From NCBI GenBank assembly GCA_002507545.1, contig DAVR01000022.1, positions 1 to 64,000 of the forward strand: a DNA stretch of 64,000 bases, read 5' to 3'. This document shows, piece after piece, positions 41,616 to 49,367 of the stretch; the stretch's first letter is position 1; every line of letters begins with the position of its first letter. The position numbers were made by a program, and so were the translations under genes. Source of the DNA: Archaeoglobus sp. UBA230 (GTDB taxonomy: Archaea; Halobacteriota; Archaeoglobi; Archaeoglobales; Archaeoglobaceae). The notes beneath the pieces are model-generated. The model worked only from the letters and a program-made list of their open reading frames with translations, ran no database searches and was not told the origin of the DNA.

Positions 41616-42094
41616 AGTATCTTGAGAGGGGTTATCTCGAAAAGGATGAACTTCCACCCTTCCCCAGCGAGGAAAGGCTGAAAAAGAAGGCAGTTGCGTA
41701 TATCGAGTGTCCTCAGCCAATCCCATGCAGCCCCTGCTATGAATCCTGCCCGGCTGATGCCGTAAAAATGGACAACATAAACGATCCGCCAGAGGTTGAT
41801 TACGAAAAATGCACGGGCTGTATGAAATGCATCAGAGTTTGTCCGGGTCTTGCAATTTTCATGTTGAAACTAAAGGAGGACGGAAAGGGAGAAGTGACAC
41901 TTCAGTACGAGTTTATCCCATGGCTCAAAAAAGGAGACAGAGTCAAGTTATACAACAGAAAAGGAGAAGAAATTGGAGAAGGCGTTGTGAACTGGGTTCT
42001 ACCTCCTGAAAGGAATGATAATACATCACTCGTAAGGGTCGAAGTTGACGCTGACCTGATCTTTGAGGTGAGAGCTATCAGACCAACGGGGTGA
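41612..42094 (+). CDS. 4Fe-4S ferredoxin-type subunit of the dehydrogenase
   Basis: ATG 41612 overlaps the alpha stop (ATGA). The 160 residues hold two cysteine groups: PIPCSPCYESCPADAV near 30-45 and CTGCMKCIRVCPGLAI near 70-85, enough for two 4Fe-4S clusters. A C-terminal beta-strand domain follows (about 110-155). It would pass electrons between the FAD subunits and the membrane acceptor. Homologous Fe-S subunits occur in the archaeal dye-linked proline dehydrogenase complexes. Confidence 0.8.
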   Translation: MKYLERGYLEKDELPPFPSEERLKKKAVAYIECPQPIPCSPCYESCPADAVKMDNINDPPEVDYEKCTGCMKCIRVCPGLAIFMLKLKEDGKGEVTLQYEFIPWLKKGDRVKLYNRKGEEIGEGVVNWVLPPERNDNTSLVRVEVDADLIFEVRAIRPTG

Positions 42095-42099
42095 AGGGT

Positions 42100-42381
42100 A
42101 TGAAAGACAGAAAAGTTGTTTGCAGATGTGAGGATTTAACCGAAGAGGAAATAATTCACGCCATTGAACTTGGATATGATGATCTTGAAAGCCTGAAAAG
42201 GTTTACCGGAGCTACTACAGGTCCATGTCAGGGCAAAGGATGTTTAATGCACTTACTGAGAATTTTAAGCCAGAAAACTGGCAAAAGTGTTGACGAAATA
42301 GGTGTAACGACCCAAAGACAACCCGTCAATCCCGTACCTCTATATATTCTGGCTGCTGCAGAAAAGGGTGATGGGGAATGA
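42100..42381 (+). CDS. BFD-like 2Fe-2S subunit of the dehydrogenase
   Basis: The roughly 93-residue product has VCRCEDLTEEEI near residue 7 and TGPCQGKGCLMHLLRI near 48, the four-cysteine pattern of the BFD-like 2Fe-2S fold also found in the C-termini of related HCN synthase and proline dehydrogenase subunits. ATG 42100 follows GTGAAGGG and is preferred over GTG 42091. It overlaps the beta subunit gene by 4 bases. Confidence 0.8.
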   Translation: MKDRKVVCRCEDLTEEEIIHAIELGYDDLESLKRFTGATTGPCQGKGCLMHLLRILSQKTGKSVDEIGVTTQRQPVNPVPLYILAAAEKGDGE

Positions 42382-43451
42382 CGATAAAGGTCGCCGTAAT
42401 TGGTGGGGGAGTAGCGGGACTTTCAGCCGCCTATTTTCTTGCAAAAAACGGTGCTGAAGTAAGCGTCTTTGAACAAAAATACCTGCTTTACGGAGCAAGC
42501 GGAAGAAACTCAGGTGGATTAACCGCACAGTTCAGAAATGAGGCGTTAATCAAACTTGCATTGCGAAGTCTTGAGCTATACAACACGCTGCAATCAGAGA
42601 TCGGATTCAACTTTCTGCTGAGGAGAGATGGATACGTAAAGATTGCAAATGACGAGGTGGCAAATGTCTTGAAGGACGAAGTTGAGATTCAGAAGAGGGC
42701 GGGTGTTAACGTCAAAATAGTTGATCCCGACTTTGTTAAAAGCCTCTTTCCCGACATAAATGAGAATGCTTTCAGCATCGCAAGCTACTTTGCCGATGGT
42801 GGTGTGGTCTTCCCTTGGCCAGTCGTGTGGGGATTAGCGAAAGGGTGCAAAGAACTGGGGGTAAAGGTATACGACTACACACCGGTGAGCGTGGAAGTTA
42901 AGGGAAACGAGGTAGTTGGAGTGAGAGTTGACGACGAACTGCACAGGGCAGATTATGTTATAAACGCTGCTGGAGCATGGAGCAACGAAATAAGCAGGCA
43001 AGCTGGAGTTGAGCTGAACAACAAAATATTCAAAGAGGAAATTTGCGTTACTGAAAGTTTGAAGCCTTATCTCGACCCTTACATCCTCGATGTTTCAACA
43101 AACGTCTATATAAGCCAGTCCATGAGAGGAGAGATCGTTGGTGGAATATTAGGGAATGAAACGAATAACATCAACGTGAAGTCGAGTCTTGATTTCCTCA
43201 CAAAGTATGCCAAAAGAGTGGTTGAGCTGGTTCCAAAGCTTAGAGGAATGTCCATTCTTAGACAGTGGGCTGGTGTTTACGATTTGGGAAGGGACGGTTT
43301 GCCTGTCATAGGCCCTACCAAGGTTAAAGGATTCATTCAACTCAACGGCTTCGGTAGAAACGGGATGTCCACTGCACCAGCAGCAGGAGAAGCCTTAGCT
43401 GAGTACATCCTGAAGGGGAAGAGTAAAATCCTCGAATACTTCAAACCCTAA
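42378..43451 (+). CDS. FAD-dependent amino-acid dehydrogenase subunit (beta, DAO family)
   Basis: The 357 residues begin with the FAD loop VAVIGGGVAGLSAAYFLAKNG and GASGRNSGGLTAQFRNEAL, then continue as a sarcosine oxidase/D-amino acid oxidase-type fold (AGAWSNEISRQAGVELN near 195; RQWAGVYDLGRDGLPVIG near 300; LNGFGRNGMSTAPAAGEALAEYI near 330). This is the substrate-oxidising subunit. The four overlapping genes match known heteromeric dye-linked proline dehydrogenases in order of parts, but glycine, sarcosine or another imino acid is equally possible. Confidence 0.82.
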   Translation: MTIKVAVIGGGVAGLSAAYFLAKNGAEVSVFEQKYLLYGASGRNSGGLTAQFRNEALIKLALRSLELYNTLQSEIGFNFLLRRDGYVKIANDEVANVLKDEVEIQKRAGVNVKIVDPDFVKSLFPDINENAFSIASYFADGGVVFPWPVVWGLAKGCKELGVKVYDYTPVSVEVKGNEVVGVRVDDELHRADYVINAAGAWSNEISRQAGVELNNKIFKEEICVTESLKPYLDPYILDVSTNVYISQSMRGEIVGGILGNETNNINVKSSLDFLTKYAKRVVELVPKLRGMSILRQWAGVYDLGRDGLPVIGPTKVKGFIQLNGFGRNGMSTAPAAGEALAEYILKGKSKILEYFKP

Positions 43452-43517
43452 TTTTTTAGTGTAATACAATTGTATAACAAAAGAACAGTTTATTTGTCGT
43501 TCTCTTCTTTTTCCCTC

Positions 43518-44534
43518 ATGTACAAATTCATAAAGGGAGACAGTAATATTTTGGAGACGTTGAAGGGTAAAACCGTTTATTTGCTTGTAATAGGGAACAC
43601 AAAAACCGCGGAAGTGCCGGGAATAACAGTGGCTGGAGCAAATCCTGAACTCATTAAATACACTCCTCCAGCAGATGCTGAATTACTTTACTATGGCAAA
43701 TGCCTGTCTATTGATGGTGTGCCCGCAACACCGGATGGGAAGCCAACTCCTGCTCTGATATCCTATACGGCTTTAAGGCTAACTGACACCCCATTTTTCG
43801 TTGTAAACTCAGGTCTGATGGTGAAACCCAAGATTCCTTTCGTTGATATTAATGCTCCAGTGGGTGGAAATATAGCAGAAGAAAGGGCAATGGACATCCA
43901 AAAAGTGGAAGAAGTTATAAACAGGGCAAGAGTTGTTGGCAGGAATGTGTCTAAGGTCGCAGATGTGCTGATTGTCGGAGAGAGTATACCCGCAGGCACG
44001 ACGACTGCAGCAGCTGTTTTGAAGGCGTTGGGCTTCGAACCTGCCGTTTCATCCAGCATGCCGGAAAATCCAATCAATCTTAAGAAGAAAGTCGTTGAAA
44101 AAGCTGTGGAAAGAGTCAACAACGACGATCCAATTGAGATACTGTCCGCTGTCGGTGACCCGGTTATGCTTGGGGTTATTGGTATAGCCCTCGGTTCTGA
44201 GAAACCAGTCGTGCTTGCAGGTGGAACCCAGATGGTTGCAATTGCAAATCTGATTGTAAAAATGGGTGAAGTTGAAGCAGTAGTTGCAACGACAAAATAT
44301 GTAGCATCTGACGGTAACGCAGACCTCTCATTGTCTCCATTCCCTGTTGTCACAGCTGATCCGATGCTCGGAAAGTCCAGATACGGGGGGCTGAGAGCCT
44401 ACGATCACGGATTCGTCAAAGAGGGTGTAGGGGCTGGAGGTTTGACGTTGCTGTCATACGTGAAGGGTATTGAACCTGAAAGATTTCTCGAAGAAGTGGA
44501 AAAAGACTACAAATGCATCATCCTGCAATCTTAA
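43518..44534 (+). CDS. cobT: CobT-type nicotinate-mononucleotide-dependent phosphoribosyltransferase
   Basis: The 338 residues match the archaeal CobT homologue family (TIGR00303), proposed to activate the lower ligand base in cobamide biosynthesis using nicotinate mononucleotide. Visible blocks are FFVVNSGLMVKPKIPFVD near 95-112, VLIVGESIPAGTTTAAAVL near 150-170, and VVLAGGTQMVAIANL near 232. ATG 43518 was preferred to 43470 because the first 16 codons of the longer frame fall in an AT-rich promoter-like stretch. Other cobalamin genes are not in the window. Confidence 0.85.
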   Translation: MYKFIKGDSNILETLKGKTVYLLVIGNTKTAEVPGITVAGANPELIKYTPPADAELLYYGKCLSIDGVPATPDGKPTPALISYTALRLTDTPFFVVNSGLMVKPKIPFVDINAPVGGNIAEERAMDIQKVEEVINRARVVGRNVSKVADVLIVGESIPAGTTTAAAVLKALGFEPAVSSSMPENPINLKKKVVEKAVERVNNDDPIEILSAVGDPVMLGVIGIALGSEKPVVLAGGTQMVAIANLIVKMGEVEAVVATTKYVASDGNADLSLSPFPVVTADPMLGKSRYGGLRAYDHGFVKEGVGAGGLTLLSYVKGIEPERFLEEVEKDYKCIILQS

Positions 44535-44553
44535 TGTAACATGATCAATTACC

Positions 44554-44591
44554 AAAAAATATAAGTAGGGACGATTTTTTAATTTTCTATA
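44554..44591 (+). promoter_or_regulatory. Promoter of the PAS/GAF sensor gene
   Basis: CAAAAAATATAAGTAG around 44554-44568 combines an A-rich BRE-like stretch with a TATA box. The ATG at 44592 lies about 28 bases downstream, so the transcript would be leaderless or nearly so. No Shine-Dalgarno sequence precedes the ATG. Confidence 0.45.
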
Positions 44592-46514
44592 ATGCCACAC
44601 GTAATGATGCTCAAAGTAAATCCAAAAGGTAAAATCGTATCATTGCAGGGTTTGCCATCGGGTATAAAGGGTAAGAGGTTTGATGAAGTCTTTGAAGTTG
44701 ATGGTTCAGGAAGTGTGTTCAAAGCAAAACTAAATGGTGAAATTTTTACAGCATCAAAAATAAAAGTAGATGACGGATACATCATTGTGTTGCTACCAGA
44801 ATCGCTACATCACCTAATTGATGACTTCCCATTCGGTGTTGTTGTTATACAGGATGGAAAAATAATATATGCAAACAAAATCGTCGAAAAATTCACAGGA
44901 TATTCAAAGAAGGATTTATATCTGATGGATTTCAGGGAGCTTGCCACAGATGAGTATCGGGATAAAATACAAGAGCTTTACGAGAAATCGTTGAATGCAA
45001 ATGAGATTATAAAGGAGGAACTTAAAATTCGTAAGAAAAGCGGAAAGGAGTTGTTTGTAGAAGTGCTCGCAACTAAAAGCTACTATCATGGGCAACCTAT
45101 AATACTGTGTGGTGTGGCAGAAATAACAAGAAGAAAGGAATTAGAGAATCTCTTCCTCGGATTGGCAAACCAGACATTTACAGTAGTTTATATAATTCAA
45201 GATGGTAAATTCGTTTTTCTCAATGATACAAGTGTTCTAAGCGGGTATAGCGTGGATGAACTTTACGAGATGAACCCGTTCGATATTGTCCATCCAGAGG
45301 ACAGAGAGACAATAATCAACAACTACCTCCGCAGAATTAGGGGGGAGCACGTTGATGTCCCTTACAGGTTCAGATTGATAACGAAGTTTGGTGAGGTGAA
45401 GTACGTCGACGCAATTGCCACCAGAGTGATGTTCAGGGGTAAACCGGCAGTAATGGGTATGCTGATAGACCGGACTGACGAAATGAGGTCGCAAGAAAAG
45501 CTCACGATGTACGAGAGGTTCTTCAGAGAAGCAAAAGATATGTTCTTCATAATAGACAGAAAGGGAAGATTTATTGATGTGAACCCGAGATACGCCGAGA
45601 TTCTGGGATATAACCACTCGGAGCTGATAGGACACACCTCGAGAAGAATTGCATTTGAAGAGGACTTAGATGTCTTAAGAGAGAACTTCAGGAAAGTTCT
45701 GAACGGAGAAAGTGTAAGGTTTACATTCAGAGCAAGATGCAAGAATGGAGATGAGAGGGTTTTTGAGGTCGTTGAGTGGCCTGTTTTCAGGGAAGGAGAG
45801 GTGGTAGGTGCCGAAGGAGTTTTGAGAGACATAACCGACAGACTGAGGACAGAAAGAGAGCTCAAAAAGACCAACGACCTGCTGAAAACCATAAGCGAGA
45901 TAAACGAACTAATCTTCAGGGAGAAGGATGAATATGCTCTTCTTTCAAAGGTTTGTAGAGTTTTCTCAAGGATTAGGAACATAAATTCGTGGGCTTGGGT
46001 TCTTGAAAAAGATAAAATTCTCAAAGCAACACCGCTTGCACCCGAATGCACTCTCGCTGAGAGGGCAAGAGACGGTTTGCTGAAATATGAAGAATGCTTG
46101 TGTCCCTTGAACACTGGAAAAAGCCTTGCAATACCGATCGTGCACAACAGCCACGTTTTTGGTGTGTTGGTTCTATGTTCGGTAGGAGAGTTAAGCAACG
46201 ATGAAATCAAAATATTCGAGGAGCTTGGTGAGAATCTTGGCTTTGCCATAACATCTTACAGGGCTGAAAGAGATAGAAAAATAGCCATCAACTTGCTCCT
46301 TGACAATCTCGAACAGTTTGAGGACCTTGCAGACAGGCTCAGAAACCCTGTAGCCATAATTTCAGGTTTTATTGAGATAAAGGATGATATAGGTTGTGAG
46401 AGGGCGCTCAAAGAAATTGAAAAGCAGGTTGAGAGAATCAAGGGGATACTTGACGATCTGAGATTGCAGGAAACTCTGACGTACTTTATTCTCAAAGGGG
46501 AAAAGCTTAAGTAG
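44592..46514 (+). CDS. Multi-PAS/GAF sensor protein without a kinase ATPase domain
   Basis: The 640 residues hold three PAS domains (about 75-185, 195-300 and 310-420; GVVVIQDGKIIYANKIVEKFTGYS, FLNDTSVLSGYS and DVNPRYAEILGYN are their cores), then a GAF domain (about 430-560) containing CTLAERARDGLLKYEECLCPLN. The final 70 residues resemble a HisKA dimerisation helix (DRLRNPVAIISGFIEI), but Asp replaces the phospho-acceptor His and no HATPase domain follows before the stop. It is thus a ligand or redox sensor that cannot act as a classical histidine kinase. Confidence 0.85.
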   Translation: MPHVMMLKVNPKGKIVSLQGLPSGIKGKRFDEVFEVDGSGSVFKAKLNGEIFTASKIKVDDGYIIVLLPESLHHLIDDFPFGVVVIQDGKIIYANKIVEKFTGYSKKDLYLMDFRELATDEYRDKIQELYEKSLNANEIIKEELKIRKKSGKELFVEVLATKSYYHGQPIILCGVAEITRRKELENLFLGLANQTFTVVYIIQDGKFVFLNDTSVLSGYSVDELYEMNPFDIVHPEDRETIINNYLRRIRGEHVDVPYRFRLITKFGEVKYVDAIATRVMFRGKPAVMGMLIDRTDEMRSQEKLTMYERFFREAKDMFFIIDRKGRFIDVNPRYAEILGYNHSELIGHTSRRIAFEEDLDVLRENFRKVLNGESVRFTFRARCKNGDERVFEVVEWPVFREGEVVGAEGVLRDITDRLRTERELKKTNDLLKTISEINELIFREKDEYALLSKVCRVFSRIRNINSWAWVLEKDKILKATPLAPECTLAERARDGLLKYEECLCPLNTGKSLAIPIVHNSHVFGVLVLCSVGELSNDEIKIFEELGENLGFAITSYRAERDRKIAINLLLDNLEQFEDLADRLRNPVAIISGFIEIKDDIGCERALKEIEKQVERIKGILDDLRLQETLTYFILKGEKLK

Positions 46515-46548
46515 TCTGCAGTAAGCAATTACGAAATTTGAAAATGAG

Positions 46549-46773
46549 GTGTTTGAATTGAGCGAATTTGGACGTGAATTTGGCCGCGAGCCGCCTGTAG
46601 AAGTGGGAGACATAAGGGAAGTGAGAATTGAAGCTCTTGGCTCAGAAGGAGATGGAATAGCAAAGGTTGATGGTTTTGTTATCTTTGTGCCGGGAGTGAA
46701 AGTTGACGACGTTGTGACAGTAAGAATAACAAAGGTTCTTCGCAAATACGGTTTTGCGGAAGTTGTTGAATAA
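46549..46773 (+). CDS. TRAM-domain small RNA-binding protein
   Basis: The 74 residues are one TRAM domain (PPVEVGDIREVRIEALGSEG, then DGIAKVDGFVIFVPG and VVTVRITKVLRKYGFAEVV). Short stand-alone TRAM proteins are abundant in Euryarchaeota and behave as RNA chaperones. GTG 46549 and TTG 46558 are both possible starts; GAGGTG sits 6 bases before the TTG, which favours 46558. Confidence 0.9.
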   Translation: MFELSEFGREFGREPPVEVGDIREVRIEALGSEGDGIAKVDGFVIFVPGVKVDDVVTVRITKVLRKYGFAEVVE

Positions 46774-46785
46774 AAAATTAAAAAG

Positions 46786-47085
46786 TTAAAGCTTGTTTAA
46801 AAGGTCTTCAATATCTCCCAATATATTTTTTATTTCTTCAATTTCACTTTTCATCTCTTCGATTTTGTCGTATCCCTCATCCTTCACCATTGCACCGTAC
46901 TGCGTCGGGACTATTATGCCAGACTGCTCAAGTACACGGAGGGAGTATCTGACCCTGTGTTTGGGCATGTTCAAAATGTCTGACAATTTAAAAATCCCGA
47001 CTGGCTGTTTTTCCATTACAGTCTTAAGTACCAGTAGATGTCTCAATACTATCTCAGCCTCCGCTTTCAACTTTTTGAACACCAT
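46786..47085 (-). CDS. Small winged-helix regulator with C-terminal coiled coil
   Basis: From ATG 47085 the product has 99 residues: a winged helix at about 5-65 (AEIVLRHLLVLKTVMEKQPVG; LSDILNMPKHRVRYSLRVLEQSGI) and a C-terminal coiled coil (about 72-98) for dimerisation. ATG 47085 was chosen over GTG 47103 because a TATA-like TTTTATAA at about 47104-47112 lies 24 bases upstream, consistent with a leaderless start. Target genes are unknown. It is convergent with the TRAM gene. Confidence 0.75.
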   Translation of the reverse strand: MVFKKLKAEAEIVLRHLLVLKTVMEKQPVGIFKLSDILNMPKHRVRYSLRVLEQSGIIVPTQYGAMVKDEGYDKIEEMKSEIEEIKNILGDIEDLLNKL

Positions 47086-47151
47086 GATGATTGTTGTCAC
47101 CAACCTTTATAAAAATTATGTTAGCAAGTCATTAACCTTACCCACACATAC

Positions 47152-47493
47152 TCAATCGAGAATGATGACCTCAATAACCTCTAAGGGGATTCTTGGCATC
47201 CTCTTCCCAATTTCGTATTTTGCGATTTTGGCTGCATGTTCTTCGCTCTTTGCATTGAATACTTTCATTTCGAGGATTAAACCAACAAGTGCCACTCCTG
47301 CAACCATGAATACTGATTTGAGGGGAGCCTCGCATTTTGGACACGCTGTGTCACCGACATCTATCTTAACAAAGTCTAAGTCAGGATTGAGTTTCTTACC
47401 AGCTTCTGCAACGGCTATGTTCATCGCATCTTCAGGGCTTTTTGCCTTCTTTACAATCCATGCAGCCTGAAGGATAACGAGGTAATCCGGCAT
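47152..47493 (-). CDS. UPF0212 (DUF555) protein
   Basis: The 113 residues match the archaeal UPF0212 family: MPDYLVILQAAWIVKKAKS, AMNIAVAEAGKKLNP, and the cysteine pair in ACPKCEAPL near residue 50. A hydrophobic helix (MVAGVALVGLILEMKV) and a C-terminal KIAKYEIGKRMPRIPLEVIEV complete it. ATG 47493 fits the family start and lies about 27 bases from a TATA box (TTATATATCC, 47514-47524), so it is probably leaderless. Function unknown; the cysteines may bind zinc. Confidence 0.9.
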   Translation of the reverse strand: MPDYLVILQAAWIVKKAKSPEDAMNIAVAEAGKKLNPDLDFVKIDVGDTACPKCEAPLKSVFMVAGVALVGLILEMKVFNAKSEEHAAKIAKYEIGKRMPRIPLEVIEVIILD

Positions 47494-47644
47494 CCAAAAC
47501 ATCTTGTCTCGCGGATATATAAATTATCACCTCTACTTGGGATTTAGATACGAATTTTAAACTGTAAGATTTATAATTTACATCTGTTCCAAATTTAAAT
47601 TTTTTCAAATCATATAGGCTTAAAACAGATATAAAATCAAGAAA

Positions 47645-47676
47645 GACTTATATGGTGCGCAGCTAAGACCCTTTCG
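47645..47676 (+). promoter_or_regulatory. Leaderless promoter of the thiolase operon
   Basis: ACTTATATGG at 47646-47655 is a TATA-like box about 26 bases before ATG 47677, with an A-rich segment upstream. Transcription would begin at the ATG. It would drive the thiolase, DUF35 and hydroxyacyl-CoA dehydrogenase genes. Confidence 0.5.
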
Positions 47677-48864
47677 ATGTCGGAGAACGTTGCTGTTATA
47701 GGTATAGGACATTCCAAGTTTGGAACAAGGAAGGACGTGAACATCGCCGAACTATGCTGGGAATCAATGAAACCAGCTTTTGAGACTGCAAATTTGGAAC
47801 CAAAAGATATAGACTTCTTTGTTGTTAGCAATGCGGGAATGTGGAGCAGTGAGGCAGCAATTCCTGCGCTTATTGCAGAGTATGCTGACCTCGCCCCAAA
47901 GGGCTCTATGAGGGTTGAAGCAGCATGCGCAAGTGGGAGTGCTGCTCTTAGGGTGGGCTACACCGCAGTCAAATCAGGAATGGTCGACTTAGCTTTGATT
48001 CTTGGAGTTGAGAAAATGCAGGAGTCGCCAAACCCCAATGTAATAGAGCTGATAGGAAGATTCGGAAGCTACTTCTGGGAATTCGAGAACTTTGGCCTCA
48101 CCTTCCCCGCCTACTACGCCCTTCACGGCACTGCCTACATGATGAAGTATGGTGCCACTGAAGAAGATTACGCAAAAGTTGCGGTAAAAAACCACTACTA
48201 CGGAGCAAAGAATCCTTACGCCCAGTTCCAGAAGGAAATAGACGTTGAGACTGTTTTGAAGAGTCCATACATCGCTTGGCCATTCAAGCTGTTTGACTGC
48301 TCACCAATCACCGATGGTTCAGCATGTGTGATTCTTGCAAGTGAAGAAAAGGTCAAGGAGCTTGGAATCGATGAGAAGGTCTGGATTCTCGGTCAAGGTG
48401 TTGGTACAGGCACCGCCAATCTTAGCAGGAGAGAGGAGTTTACTTCCCTCGCATCAGCCAGATACGCAGCAGAGCAGGCTTACAAGATGGCTGGAATTGA
48501 CATTGACGATCCAGCGAATTATCTCGATGGGGCAAATGTGCATGACTGCTTTACCGCTCCAGAAATCATCGCCTACGAGGATTTGAGATTCTGTAAGAGA
48601 GGAGAAGGATATAAGCTCATCAGAGACGAGCAGACATATATCGGAGGAAAGATACCAGTCAACATTGATGGAGGGCTCAAAGCAAAGGGTCACCCAATTG
48701 GTGCAACTGGGGTGAGTCAAGCAGTCGAAGCATACAAGCAACTACTGCAAAAGGCAGAACCCGGAAGACAGGCTGACATCAACAAGGGTAGGTGGTTGGC
48801 TCACAATGTCGGGGGAACGGGACATTACACCTACGTGACGATCTACGGGCTTGAAAAGAGGTGA
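47677..48864 (+). CDS. Acetyl-CoA C-acyltransferase (archaeal thiolase)
   Basis: The 395-residue thiolase either cleaves 3-ketoacyl-CoA or condenses acetyl-CoA. The nucleophile Cys lies in VEAACASGSAALRVGYTAV near residue 88. Later blocks are VHDCFTAPEIIAYEDL near 290 and the C-terminal GGLKAKGHPIGATGVSQ near 332 with its catalytic His. Archaeal thiolases of this SCP2-like type usually form a complex with the DUF35 protein encoded next. Context (hydroxyacyl-CoA dehydrogenase, enoyl-CoA hydratase, Etf) points to fatty-acid beta-oxidation. Confidence 0.93.
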   Translation: MSENVAVIGIGHSKFGTRKDVNIAELCWESMKPAFETANLEPKDIDFFVVSNAGMWSSEAAIPALIAEYADLAPKGSMRVEAACASGSAALRVGYTAVKSGMVDLALILGVEKMQESPNPNVIELIGRFGSYFWEFENFGLTFPAYYALHGTAYMMKYGATEEDYAKVAVKNHYYGAKNPYAQFQKEIDVETVLKSPYIAWPFKLFDCSPITDGSACVILASEEKVKELGIDEKVWILGQGVGTGTANLSRREEFTSLASARYAAEQAYKMAGIDIDDPANYLDGANVHDCFTAPEIIAYEDLRFCKRGEGYKLIRDEQTYIGGKIPVNIDGGLKAKGHPIGATGVSQAVEAYKQLLQKAEPGRQADINKGRWLAHNVGGTGHYTYVTIYGLEKR

Positions 48865-48866
48865 GT

Positions 48867-49358
48867 ATGATGAATGAGGAAGTGAAGAAGAATATGGAAG
48901 AATTTGGTTTCCCAGTTATCGTTGACGAGAAGAGTGGAGCAATGCAGTGGGTGGACATGAGAGAACTCAGGTTGCGCTACATAATCTCAGTTGAGAACAT
49001 CAAGCCTTTCTACGAAGGGTTGAGAGAGGGCAAATTAATGGCCACGAAATGCAAGAAGTGTGGCAGAATATTCTTCCCCCCGCAGAAGGATTGTCCAAGC
49101 TGCTTTGATTCTGACATTGAGTGGGTTGAGCTGAAGAAAGAGGGGACACTTGAAACGATGACTGTCGTCTTTGTTAAACCTCCATCTTTCGGGCAGTACG
49201 ACCCTTATCCAGTAGCGATTGCGAAGCTCGATGATGGGCCAAGAATCCTTGCTTGGTATAGCGGTGACCCGCAGCAGGTTAAACCGGGTCAGAGGGTAAA
49301 GGTTCAGGTCAGCAGGAGGAAAGAGGGCTATCTTATGTATGAGTTAGCACCAATTTGA
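48867..49358 (+). CDS. DUF35 OB-fold/zinc-ribbon partner of thiolase
   Basis: The 163 residues have the rubredoxin-like zinc ribbon CKKCGRIFFPPQKDCPSC near 60-77 and an OB-fold (about 85-160: GTLETMTVVFVKPPSFGQYDPYPVAIAKLDDG). In archaea such proteins bridge thiolase and HMG-CoA synthase or otherwise bind CoA esters. Starts at 48861 (GTG), 48867 or 48870 are possible; AGAGGTGAG favours ATG 48867. It is 6 bases from the thiolase frame's end and 10 bases before the fused dehydrogenase gene. Confidence 0.9.
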   Translation: MMNEEVKKNMEEFGFPVIVDEKSGAMQWVDMRELRLRYIISVENIKPFYEGLREGKLMATKCKKCGRIFFPPQKDCPSCFDSDIEWVELKKEGTLETMTVVFVKPPSFGQYDPYPVAIAKLDDGPRILAWYSGDPQQVKPGQRVKVQVSRRKEGYLMYELAPI

Positions 49359-49367
49359 GGTGATAGT

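Noticed and set aside
46514-46548. Frameshifted HATPase domain after the PAS/GAF protein
   Set aside because: The downstream sequence encodes the TRAM protein and no kinase ATPase motifs in any frame.
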